Positions 1 to 8,062 of a stretch of DNA of 64,000 nucleotides are shown piece by piece. Source of the DNA: Candidatus Paralachnospira caecorum (GTDB taxonomy: Bacteria > Bacillota > Clostridia > Lachnospirales > Lachnospiraceae); contig CAJFHG010000009.1 in NCBI GenBank assembly GCA_904379015.1, positions 21,686 to 85,685 on the forward strand, given 5' to 3'. Under the pieces are notes generated by a model that did not search any database, was not told the origin of the DNA, and was given only the letters and a program-made list of their open reading frames with translations. A program made the translations under genes and the position numbers. The stretch's first letter is position 1. Each line of letters begins with the position of its first letter.

Positions 1-1355
1 ATATATTCCGCGCACTGATCAAAGGTCGGCGCGTCGGCGGACATCATATGGCTGGAAAGCTCCGGAAGCGCTGCCGCTTTCTGCTCCTGAAAACGGCTGT
101 ATATGCTTTTTTCAAGATCGCTGGCCTCGTCGCTTCCAAAACGGCTCATGGACAAAACATTATTATTGATCAGCTGAAAATAGGCGTCTTTGATTGGGAT
201 TCTCATATCAGAAGTATCCGTTTCATCTGTGATCACATAATTATCATCATATTCCAGCCTGTCTGCTACAATACCAGCCAGATTCTGCTCGATCAGAGAA
301 TAGATTCCCACCTGCAGATTCCGGTCAATGCTCAAATATACATCGTTTCCTGCTTCCGGGTCCACTGTTTCTGTCACCTCAAGAATTCGTCCCTCGCTGT
401 CCAGATACATGGTCTGGCTCCCCTTGGTACCGGAAAGCTCCAGTTCCATGGCAGATTCAATCCCGGATTTTCCAACCACATCATTGAGCTCATAGCTGTC
501 ATCCTGTGCCTGAAGCTCTTCCAGCTCCTCCGAATCCGCTACACCTGTATATCCCAGAATATGGGAGAAGGCATAACTGTCATTGTATACGCGGATCGTT
601 TCCTCTTCAATGTTGACTTCCTGCAGGATGCCTGAGTTTTCCTTAATAGAGGCGACTGTTTCAAGACTGACATTGGATGCCACGGTCACCGCGTCATACC
701 GGCGGTAGGCGTTCTGCGCCATCGCGTATCGAATGTTCATCAGCTTCAGCGCCGTCGTGTTGTCAATCTCATAGGTGGTCTCATCCTCATTGACTCCGAT
801 CCCGTACCGCTCCTTCAGAAGGTCAAAAAGCTCCTGTGCAGTGATATCGGAAGGATAGTCTCCGTCCTCGTCATCCAGTTCGTCCACGCTCCGCAGTCCA
901 TATACATCCCTCAGAAAGCGAAGACGTTCGTCTTCCGATTCCGTCGAATACTGCGGGTTTCCGTTCCCGTCCAGAGTCAGAGACAGCGGCGTGATAATGG
1001 TCTCTCCGTGCTCATCCAGAATGGGGATCAGACGCAGCAGCATCTCGTTTCTCTGATATCCGTTTTCATACACCCCCGTATCGCTGATCGTAACGGCATA
1101 TGCCAGCTGATTATACGCCAGCAGCGTTCCGTTTCTGTCATAGATATTCCCCCTGGTTCCAGAAACACTGACGGTTGTCAGCGTTCTCTGTACATAGTTG
1201 TCCTGATACTCCTGTCCGTTGATGATCTGAAGATCAAACAGACGGACGACCAGGATAATAAACAACGTCAGGAACAGGATGCTGACAACAAACAGCCTGG
1301 ATTTTACCACTTTTTTAATGCCGTTTACAATAATTTCCCAGATTTCACTAAACAA
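1..1355 (-). CDS. mrdA: Penicillin-binding protein 2 (partial, 5' part only)
   Basis: Class B penicillin-binding protein that cross-links peptidoglycan during cell elongation. The frame is open from 1355 down to base 1, so the transpeptidase domain lies mostly outside. I read it by hand: a short cytoplasmic start, one membrane segment (about residues 22-42), then the PBP dimerisation domain with the typical GTRGNIYDRNG motif near residue 65. The start is TTG at 1353-1355, chosen because GGAGGAG lies about 11 bases upstream and no ATG is better placed. It overlaps the mreD stop by a few bases, so the two are cotranscribed. The TTG start is inferred; the family assignment is firm. Confidence 0.9.
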   Translation of the reverse strand, partial: MFSEIWEIIVNGIKKVVKSRLFVVSILFLTLFIILVVRLFDLQIINGQEYQDNYVQRTLTTVSVSGTRGNIYDRNGTLLAYNQLAYAVTISDTGVYENGYQRNEMLLRLIPILDEHGETIITPLSLTLDGNGNPQYSTESEDERLRFLRDVYGLRSVDELDDEDGDYPSDITAQELFDLLKERYGIGVNEDETTYEIDNTTALKLMNIRYAMAQNAYRRYDAVTVASNVSLETVASIKENSGILQEVNIEEETIRVYNDSYAFSHILGYTGVADSEELEELQAQDDSYELNDVVGKSGIESAMELELSGTKGSQTMYLDSEGRILEVTETVDPEAGNDVYLSIDRNLQVGIYSLIEQNLAGIVADRLEYDDNYVITDETDTSDMRIPIKDAYFQLINNNVLSMSRFGSDEASDLEKSIYSRFQEQKAAALPELSSHMMSADAPTFDQCAEY

Positions 1356-1875
1356 ATTTCGTTGCACTCCTCCGCTCTGCCATTTCAAGTCTGTAGTTAA
1401 TATAAGCCAGGAGCTGATAAATCACACTGGTGAGAATCACCGTGTAAATCATCTCCGGAATGATCACATGCAGCAGATAATAAACGATATCTGTTCTGTT
1501 CCGGATCAGGAACAGGAATACATAATTATAGATCCCGTACAGCAGGCTGCTGAATGTGGTCACGATCAGCGGAAACACGATATAATCGGAATACATCCAC
1601 TGATGGAGCGCTCCATTGATATAACCGATCAGGATATAAATGATCATATAATAACCAATGCTGTCCATGGATCCGATGTCCATAATGAACCCGCAGAACA
1701 GGCCGATCACCATTCCCTGGATCTTTCCCTTCATAAACCCGAATGATACGGTAATGATCAGCAGGATATTGGGCACCGTATCGATCAGGGGACAGTTGGC
1801 AAACACGCCGTACTGCAGGAGAAATCCCGCCAGAATGATGACTGCCATTACAATAATCCGCTTACTTCTTCTCAA
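1348..1875 (-). CDS. mreD: Rod shape-determining protein MreD
   Basis: Small polytopic membrane protein of the elongation complex. The 175 residues are almost entirely hydrophobic with five or so membrane segments, usual for MreD, and it sits between mreC and PBP2 as expected. The start is TTG at 1873-1875, preceded by GAGGAGA at normal spacing; this codon overlaps the mreC stop as TTGA, so translation is probably coupled. Sequence conservation of MreD is low, so the call rests on topology plus position. Confidence 0.9.
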   Translation of the reverse strand: MRRSKRIIVMAVIILAGFLLQYGVFANCPLIDTVPNILLIITVSFGFMKGKIQGMVIGLFCGFIMDIGSMDSIGYYMIIYILIGYINGALHQWMYSDYIVFPLIVTTFSSLLYGIYNYVFLFLIRNRTDIVYYLLHVIIPEMIYTVILTSVIYQLLAYINYRLEMAERRSATKFV

Positions 1876-2732
1876 CTTTGACTCTCCTCGCCTGTTACCT
1901 TCAAAGTCTTGATCACCAGTACCGTCTGTAAATGTTCAAAATCCACAACCGGCACCAGATAGCCAGACTTTGTCACATTATTGCTGTCAGTCTGAATGTC
2001 CTGGGCGTAACCGATCAGAATATTGGGAAGATATTTGTCACTGATATTGGAGGTGACGATCTTGTCATCGTCCCAGATATTATCATCCTTATCAATATAG
2101 CTCAGTCTCAGCTTTCCTTCACTGTAAAGGGTCAGATCTCCGGATACAATGCAGGTATCTCCCGAGCTCAGCGACATGGCGCTTACATTGCTGTCGTCGT
2201 CTATGATGGACTGCACCCGCGCATAGTTGCTGCCGACTGATGTGACAATTCCCACCAGGCCGCCGTCGGCGATCACGTTCATATCCACTTCGATTCCGTC
2301 GTCGGAGCCCTTGTCAATCACAAAAGAATGATACCAGTTTCCGGCATCCTTCTGGATGACCCTGGCTCCTGTCGTCTCATAGTCCGAATACTGTCCGGAC
2401 AGTTCCAAAAGCTCTCTCAGCTCCTCCAGCTCCTGCTGCCCCTGCTGATAATTGCTGACTTCCTCCTGCAGTGTGGTCAGCTGTTCTCTGAGCTGCTGAT
2501 TTTCTGCTCTCGCTTCCTCCAGGCTCTGATAGTCATAAGCGGTGTCCGCAAATCCCGTCCCCAGATGGTTCAGTCCTTTCTGCATGGGCAGGAGCACGGA
2601 ATTGATCGCCTCCGTCACCGGGCTTAAAGCCCCCGGGCTGATGTAATTGACGCCCAGAAGTATGACGCAAAGCAAAATCATAAAAAACAGCACATATCTG
2701 GCCGGCAGAGATGCCTTCCTTTTTTTCTTCAT
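1872..2732 (-). CDS. mreC: Rod shape-determining protein MreC
   Basis: Periplasm-facing scaffold of the cell elongation machinery. The 286-residue protein has one N-terminal membrane segment (about residues 13-32), a coiled coil (about 65-115, rich in Leu, Glu and Gln) and then the MreC beta domain containing VIQKDAGNWYHSFVIDKGSDDG and a GLVGIVTSVG motif. Length and order are typical. It begins one base after the radC stop and its own stop overlaps mreD. The usual upstream partner mreB is not here. Confidence 0.95.
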   Translation of the reverse strand: MKKKRKASLPARYVLFFMILLCVILLGVNYISPGALSPVTEAINSVLLPMQKGLNHLGTGFADTAYDYQSLEEARAENQQLREQLTTLQEEVSNYQQGQQELEELRELLELSGQYSDYETTGARVIQKDAGNWYHSFVIDKGSDDGIEVDMNVIADGGLVGIVTSVGSNYARVQSIIDDDSNVSAMSLSSGDTCIVSGDLTLYSEGKLRLSYIDKDDNIWDDDKIVTSNISDKYLPNILIGYAQDIQTDSNNVTKSGYLVPVVDFEHLQTVLVIKTLKVTGEESQS

Positions 2733-2733
2733 C

Positions 2734-3432
2734 CTACAACATTCCTCGTTCTTTTAAGCTGATATAACACCTGTCCCCGATGATGATGTGGTCTGTCAGG
2801 GAAATACCTATGAGTTTTCCGGCTTCCGCCACACGCCCTGTCACCAGGATATCCTCCCTGCTGGGCGCCGGGTCTCCGCTGGGATGATTGTGCAGCAGAA
2901 TGATGCTGACAGCCTGAAATTTCAGGGCTTCAAGAAAAATCTCACGCGGAGATACCATGGAGCTGTTCACTGTGCCAATGGAGATGACCGTATCGTGAAG
3001 CCGGCGGCCTTTTGTATTGAGAAAAACCACACGAAGCTCTTCCTTCTCCTTGTGGCGCATTTCTTCCATAAAGTATGCCGCAACGACATCGGGCGAAGAG
3101 AACAGTTCTTCCCTGTCGATGCTTTTTCGTGTCATCCTTTTTGAAAGCTCTCCGATACAGGAAAGCTGTACGGCTTTGACCATACCGATTCCGGGAACCT
3201 TTCTCAATTCGTTCACTGTCAGATGATGGAGGCCGAGAAGGCCTTCTGCCGCCGGACTGAGAGAAAGGATCTTTCTGGCAGTCTCCAGGGCTCCCTGTCC
3301 TTTCGTGCCGGTTCTCAGGATCACGGCAAGAAGTTCCGCATCCGAAAGCGCGCTGGCTCCCATAGCCATACATTTTTCATAGGGACGTTCGGGAGCGGGA
3401 AGCTCCCGGATGGTGTTTCTTTGATTTTCCAT
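2734..3432 (-). CDS. radC: RadC family JAB/MPN domain protein
   Basis: RadC-type protein; the DNA repair name is historical and its biochemical role is unsettled. A helix-hairpin-helix segment is at residues 78-92 (VPGIGMVKAVQL) and the JAB1/MPN metal site follows, with His181, His183 and Asp194 in HNHPSGDPAPSRED. At 232 residues it is full length. The start ATG has an AAGGAG site upstream. RadC genes commonly lie next to mre genes in Firmicutes, which fits this context. Confidence 0.95.
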   Translation of the reverse strand: MENQRNTIRELPAPERPYEKCMAMGASALSDAELLAVILRTGTKGQGALETARKILSLSPAAEGLLGLHHLTVNELRKVPGIGMVKAVQLSCIGELSKRMTRKSIDREELFSSPDVVAAYFMEEMRHKEKEELRVVFLNTKGRRLHDTVISIGTVNSSMVSPREIFLEALKFQAVSIILLHNHPSGDPAPSREDILVTGRVAEAGKLIGISLTDHIIIGDRCYISLKERGML

Positions 3433-3479
3433 AGGCCCGTCTCCTTTTTATAGGGTGACAAGCCAGTCAAAAACCGAAT

Positions 3480-3734
3480 TTAAAGCAAACGGTAAATTAA
3501 AACAGCGATAACCACGCCGAGAATTCCGGCAATGGTGATTCTGATGGTCAGTGCAAACGTAATGGTCATGATTCCAAGATCCAGTATGACGGGACTGGTC
3601 AGGCCGAAAGTCTGGCCGAAATTCAGCCAGGAAAAGGCCGCCATGTCTCCCAGAAGCTGGCCGAGAAAGCCGCCGAGCACGATCCCAGCAAGGATCAGGA
3701 GCAGCAATGACCATTTGTTTTTTGCTGTCTTCAT
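3480..3734 (-). CDS. DUF4321 small membrane protein
   Basis: Protein of 84 residues with two hydrophobic stretches (about 8-30 and 50-80) separated by a short FGQTFGL turn; it matches the DUF4321 pattern of small Clostridia membrane proteins found near maf/radC/mre genes. No function is known. The ATG at 3732-3734 is preferred over the in-frame TTG six bases upstream because the GGAG site is then at normal spacing (about 10 bases instead of 4). It probably starts the radC-mreCD transcript; the gap to radC is under 50 bases. Confidence 0.8.
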   Translation of the reverse strand: MKTAKNKWSLLLLILAGIVLGGFLGQLLGDMAAFSWLNFGQTFGLTSPVILDLGIMTITFALTIRITIAGILGVVIAVLIYRLL

Positions 3735-3766
3735 TGGCAATCGACTCCTGTATTTCCAAAAACCCC

Positions 3767-3788
3767 AGTAAATTTAGAAAAATTTACT
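3767..3788. promoter_or_regulatory. Perfect AT-rich inverted repeat upstream of the DUF4321 gene
   Basis: AGTAAATTT and AAATTTACT form a perfect 9-base inverted repeat around a 4-base centre, about 35 bases before the DUF4321 start. On the minus strand it lies between a plausible weak promoter and the ribosome binding site, so it could be an operator or a 5'-UTR hairpin. It is not a clear terminator of the upstream gene because CCCC rather than a T run follows. Role is inference. Confidence 0.4.
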
Positions 3789-3851
3789 ATCTACCAGTTT
3801 AACACAAATTTAATGAGCTGTATACAAAAAATAAAAATCTTAATGAATTCA

Positions 3852-5135
3852 TCATAAAGATATCACATTTGCATCCAAAAGCTTCTGAACGGAAAACAAT
3901 ATGCCCGTCTTGGCATGGTACCAGGTCAGGCCGCCCTGGAAGAATACGGTATAAGGCGGTTTCAGAGGCCCGTCGGCGGAAAGCTCAATCGAAGAGCCCT
4001 GTACAAAGGCACCGGCTGCCATGATCACATCCGAATCATACCCCGGCATGGCCCACGGTTCCGGCGTGACAAAGGAATCCACAGGCGCGGCAGCCTGAAT
4101 GCCGCGGCAGAAGGCCTTCAGAGCCTCCGGTGTTTTCATGTCAATGGCCTGGATGATGTCGTGACGTTCCGTATCTGACGAAGGAAACACCGAAAATCCC
4201 AGCTTTTCATAGAGCGCGGCCGCGAAAATGGCGCCCTTCACGGCTCCTGCCGTTACCGTGGGAGACAGGAAAAATCCCTGATACAGCGTCTGGTTCAGCC
4301 CCAGACTGGCTCCTACCTCTTTCCCGAGACCCGGCGAGCTCAGACGATAGGCAGCCTGTTCAATACAGTCTTCCCTGCCCACGATATAGCCTCCGCAGGG
4401 CGCCAGCCCGCCGCCGGGATTTTTGATCAGAGAGCCCACGCACATGTCGGCTCCCACATCCGTCGGTTCGATCGTTTCCGTGAATTCTCCATAGCAATTA
4501 TCCACCATGCAGATGAGATCCGGCTTTTTTGATTTTAAAAATGCGATCAGTTCGCCGATCTGCTCTACTGAAAAAGAAGGTCTGGTGGCATATCCTTTGG
4601 AGCGCTGGATAGTGGCTACCTTTGTCCTGTCATGAATGTTTGAGGCAATGGCATCATAATCAAAGGTTCCGTCAGGCTTTAAGTCCGCCTGCGCATAAGA
4701 GATGCCGTATTCCTTCAAAGAACCTTTCGACTCCCGGATTCCGATCACCTCTTCCAGGGTATCATAGGGTTTCCCCACGGGAGAGAGCAATTCATCCCCC
4801 GGTCTTAAATTGGCCGCCAGCGCCACATTGAGGGCATGGGTCCCGCAGGTGATCTGGGGGCGGACCAGCGCTGCTTCGGCATGGAACACGTCCGCGTAAA
4901 CCTGCTCCAGAGTATCCCGTCCCATATCATTGTATCCATATCCTGTGGACCCAGAAAAATGTGCTTCTGCCACTCTGTTTTTCTGCATGGCATGAAGCAC
5001 TTTCAGCTGATTGTATTCCGCGGTCCGGTCGATCGCTTCAAACCGTTCCTTCAAAGAAGCCTCTGTTCCGGCTCCCAGCCTGATCACCTCTTTGCTGATT
5101 CCGATGCGCTCATACATCGTCTCAAGAGATTCCAT
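3852..5135 (-). CDS. Methionine gamma-lyase family PLP-dependent protein
   Basis: Fold-type I PLP enzyme of the Met_gamma_lyase family (PF06838), older name aluminium resistance protein. Visible features: a PLP-cradle segment ITCGTHALNVALAANLRPG, the conserved DNCYGEF segment, and the cofactor lysine region GSLIKNPGGGLAPCGG. Substrate is not established for this family. I place the start at ATG 5133-5135: the GGAGG site directly before it would otherwise encode part of an 18-residue N-terminal extension. The gene follows miaA with about 50 bases between, an arrangement seen in other Clostridia. Confidence 0.9.
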   Translation of the reverse strand: MESLETMYERIGISKEVIRLGAGTEASLKERFEAIDRTAEYNQLKVLHAMQKNRVAEAHFSGSTGYGYNDMGRDTLEQVYADVFHAEAALVRPQITCGTHALNVALAANLRPGDELLSPVGKPYDTLEEVIGIRESKGSLKEYGISYAQADLKPDGTFDYDAIASNIHDRTKVATIQRSKGYATRPSFSVEQIGELIAFLKSKKPDLICMVDNCYGEFTETIEPTDVGADMCVGSLIKNPGGGLAPCGGYIVGREDCIEQAAYRLSSPGLGKEVGASLGLNQTLYQGFFLSPTVTAGAVKGAIFAAALYEKLGFSVFPSSDTERHDIIQAIDMKTPEALKAFCRGIQAAAPVDSFVTPEPWAMPGYDSDVIMAAGAFVQGSSIELSADGPLKPPYTVFFQGGLTWYHAKTGILFSVQKLLDANVISL

Positions 5136-5185
5136 ATGTTTTCCTCCATTCATCTGTTCCATTGATCTGTCATCTTTGAATTCTG

Positions 5186-6127
5186 TCATTCTGTTATTCC
5201 GCGCTTTTCCATGACAGTAGCAAGTTCCTTCAGGATTTCCTCATCTGTCTTTCCATCCATCGAAATCCAGTCGGTCTGCCGTTCTCTCCTGAACCAGGTC
5301 AGCTGTCTTTTGGCGAAATGCCTGGTATCCCGCTTGATGATCCTGACCGCCTCGGAAAGAGAATATTCTCCGTCCAGATAAGAAAGCAGCTCCTTATAGC
5401 CGAGTCCCTGCATAGACACCAGATCTCTGGTATATCCTCTGTCCCGCAGTCCTTTGACCTCCTCCAGAAGTCCGGCCCCCATCATCTGGTCAACTCTGAG
5501 GTCGATCCGTCTGTAAAGCTCACCCCGGTCCCTGGTCAGAACCACATACGCAAACTGGTACGGAGATTCCCGCTCCCGTTCCTGTTTGTTATGCACAGAA
5601 ATCGGCGTTCCTGTTTTTTCATAAAATTCCAGCGCCCGTATGACCCGCTTTACATTATGAGCATGGATTTCTTCTGCCGCCTGCGGATCCCGGGCCTTCA
5701 GCATGTCGTGAAGGAACTCTGCGCCCCGTTCTGCGGCAAGCGCTTCCAGATGCCGTCTGTATTCTGTATCCGCGTTGTTTTCCGTAAAATCGATATCATA
5801 TAACAGTGCCTGGATATAGAATCCGGTACCGCCGGTCACGATGGGCAGGCGGCCGCGGCTGTAAATTTCCTCCATGGCCTTCAGCGCCATCTCTTTAAAA
5901 CGGACGACATGAAACGGCTCATCCGGCTGCAGCACGCTGATCAGATGATGCGGTATGCCATCCATTTCATCTTCTGTTACCTTCGCGGATCCGATATCCA
6001 TATACCGGTAAACCTGCATGGAATCCGCGCTGATGATCTCCCCGTTCCACTGCTTTGCGGCCTGTATGGAAAGAGCGGTCTTTCCAACAGCCGTAGGCCC
6101 TGTTAATATCAGAAGTAGTCTTTTCAT
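5186..6127 (-). CDS. miaA: tRNA dimethylallyltransferase MiaA
   Basis: Transfers a dimethylallyl group to N6 of A37 in tRNAs reading codons that begin with U, making i6A, the substrate for MiaB encoded 6 kb upstream on the same strand. The P-loop GPTAVGKTALS is at residues 9-19, followed by the conserved SADSMQVYRYMDIGSAK segment, the GGTGFYIQALLYDID substrate motif and the SMQGLGYKE region. The length of 313 residues is normal. Its start abuts the mutL stop. Confidence 0.97.
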   Translation of the reverse strand: MKRLLLILTGPTAVGKTALSIQAAKQWNGEIISADSMQVYRYMDIGSAKVTEDEMDGIPHHLISVLQPDEPFHVVRFKEMALKAMEEIYSRGRLPIVTGGTGFYIQALLYDIDFTENNADTEYRRHLEALAAERGAEFLHDMLKARDPQAAEEIHAHNVKRVIRALEFYEKTGTPISVHNKQERERESPYQFAYVVLTRDRGELYRRIDLRVDQMMGAGLLEEVKGLRDRGYTRDLVSMQGLGYKELLSYLDGEYSLSEAVRIIKRDTRHFAKRQLTWFRRERQTDWISMDGKTDEEILKELATVMEKRGITE

Positions 6128-8061
6128 TACACAATCCTTTTGAATTTTTTCTCCAGTTCCCGTCTGCTCATCGATATAATTGTCGGTCTCCCATGAGGAC
6201 AGGCATATGGATTGTCCAGAGTCAGAAGCTCGTCGATCAAAGCTTCCGCTTCTTTCACAGACAGTCTGTCTCCGCCCTTTACCGCAGCTTTGCAGCTCAT
6301 GGACGCAAGTTTTTCCAGAATCATTTCATCTGATTCTCGGGAAAAGTCCTCCGAAAGGCTGTCCAGCAGCTCGGTGAAGAGTTCGCCCTGAGAAAGTCCG
6401 TACAGGTTGGACGGTACACTGTATATGGCATATTCCTTTCCGCCGAAAGGTTCAATTTCAAACCCCATAGCCTGAAACCGCTCCTGATAAGCACGCAGGA
6501 TCTGCTCCTCGCGCATATTCAGAGTCAGGATGACCGGAGGCGCAATCATCTGAGACAGGATCTTGTTATTCCGGAACTGAGTCAGCATCCCTTCATACAG
6601 GATCTTTTCATGCGCCGCGTGCTGATCAATGATCAGGAATTCATCTCTGTACTGGATCAGCCAGTACGTATCAAACAGCTGTCCAATAAACTGATATTCC
6701 GCTCTCGCCGGCCTGGAAAGAAGTTTTTCTTCAAATAATTCCAGCTGCCTGGGAGGCTCTGCTGTCTGTTCCGGAATCTGCTTCCCGGCTTCGTTTTCCT
6801 GCGCGGCCTGTTCTGGAACCGGTTTCCCGGTTTTATAAACACCTGTTTCCTTTGCCATGGATACAGGCGGCTCCACAGGCGGTATGGCTGCGGAAAGGCC
6901 CGGCACAGTCCGGCTTTCACCGCGTTTCTCCGGAAATGCTCCGGAAGCTTCCTTCAAGGATGCTTTCATATTTTCTATTCGTTTTTTTTCAAAAGGCTCC
7001 GGAGCTTTCCGTTTTTCCGGCTGTGCCTTCTTTTCGGTCGGTTCCGGCCCGAGGGATACGTTCCGGATCAGTTCTGTTTCTGTCAGAGCGGTCCTGACCG
7101 CATTCTTTACCGTATCGTAGATTTCTTCCTGATTGCGGAAACGCAGCTCCATTTTTGAAGGATGGACGTTGACATCCAGAAACTCCGGCTCGATCTTCAG
7201 ATGAAGGACTGTGAACGGATATTTATGCTGCATCATATATGAATGGAATCCGTCTTCTATGGCCTTGCTGATCAGTCCGCTTTTGATATACCGTCCGTTG
7301 ATAAAATAATTTTCATAGGAACGGTTGCCTCTTGAAATAACAGGCTTGCCGAGGAATCCGGTTATCTGAAGATGTTCGCCGGCTGTTTCCACCGGAAGCA
7401 GATTGGCTGCGATATCCCGTCCGAAGATCATATAGATCAGATCCTTCAGATTATGATTTCCGGACGTATACAGACGGTTCTGGCCGTTCTGAATGAATCG
7501 TATGGAAATATCCGGCCTGGACAGCGCCATACGCTCCACAAGGCTGCTGATATAGGCCCCCTCGGTCTGGGCCGATTTCAGAAATTTTTTCCTCGCCGGC
7601 GTATTGTAAAACAGATTCCGCACCAGAAAGGTCGTTCCCTCCGGCGCGCCGATCTCCTCCAGGGAAATTTCCTGTCCGCCGTGGATCTGATAACGGGTTC
7701 CGGTCAGTTCCTCCGCCGTTTTTGAGATCAGCTCTACCTGAGCCACGGCGGCAATGCTGGACAGCGCTTCGCCCCGGAATCCCAGGGAAGAAACAGTCAG
7801 AAGATCGGCCGCTGTCTGGATCTTGCTGGTGGAATGCCGCAGAAAAGCCGTGGGAATCTGAGATTTTTCAATGCCGCAGCCGTTATCTGTAATCCGTATG
7901 AATGAAATGCCGCCTTCCTTGATCTCCACCGTCACCGCTGTGGCGCCTGCGTCGATGGCGTTTTCAAGGAGTTCCTTCACCACAGAAGAGGGCCGTTCAA
8001 TGACCTCCCCCGCGGCAATCTGATTGATCGTGTCCTGATCCAGTATCGTAATATTCGGCAT
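6127..8061 (-). CDS. mutL: DNA mismatch repair endonuclease MutL
   Basis: Mismatch repair matchmaker and nicking endonuclease. The N-terminal GHKL ATPase spans about residues 1-330 (NAIDAGAT, DNGCGI, GFRGEAL), then a Pro/Glu-rich linker to about 455, then the dimerisation/endonuclease domain. The nuclease motif DQHA-x2-E-x4-E starts at residue 479 and the CPHGRP motif is at about 621, so this is the nicking type found where MutH is absent. It starts one base after mutS. Confidence 0.97.
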   Translation of the reverse strand: MPNITILDQDTINQIAAGEVIERPSSVVKELLENAIDAGATAVTVEIKEGGISFIRITDNGCGIEKSQIPTAFLRHSTSKIQTAADLLTVSSLGFRGEALSSIAAVAQVELISKTAEELTGTRYQIHGGQEISLEEIGAPEGTTFLVRNLFYNTPARKKFLKSAQTEGAYISSLVERMALSRPDISIRFIQNGQNRLYTSGNHNLKDLIYMIFGRDIAANLLPVETAGEHLQITGFLGKPVISRGNRSYENYFINGRYIKSGLISKAIEDGFHSYMMQHKYPFTVLHLKIEPEFLDVNVHPSKMELRFRNQEEIYDTVKNAVRTALTETELIRNVSLGPEPTEKKAQPEKRKAPEPFEKKRIENMKASLKEASGAFPEKRGESRTVPGLSAAIPPVEPPVSMAKETGVYKTGKPVPEQAAQENEAGKQIPEQTAEPPRQLELFEEKLLSRPARAEYQFIGQLFDTYWLIQYRDEFLIIDQHAAHEKILYEGMLTQFRNNKILSQMIAPPVILTLNMREEQILRAYQERFQAMGFEIEPFGGKEYAIYSVPSNLYGLSQGELFTELLDSLSEDFSRESDEMILEKLASMSCKAAVKGGDRLSVKEAEALIDELLTLDNPYACPHGRPTIISMSRRELEKKFKRIV

Positions 8062-8062
8062 G

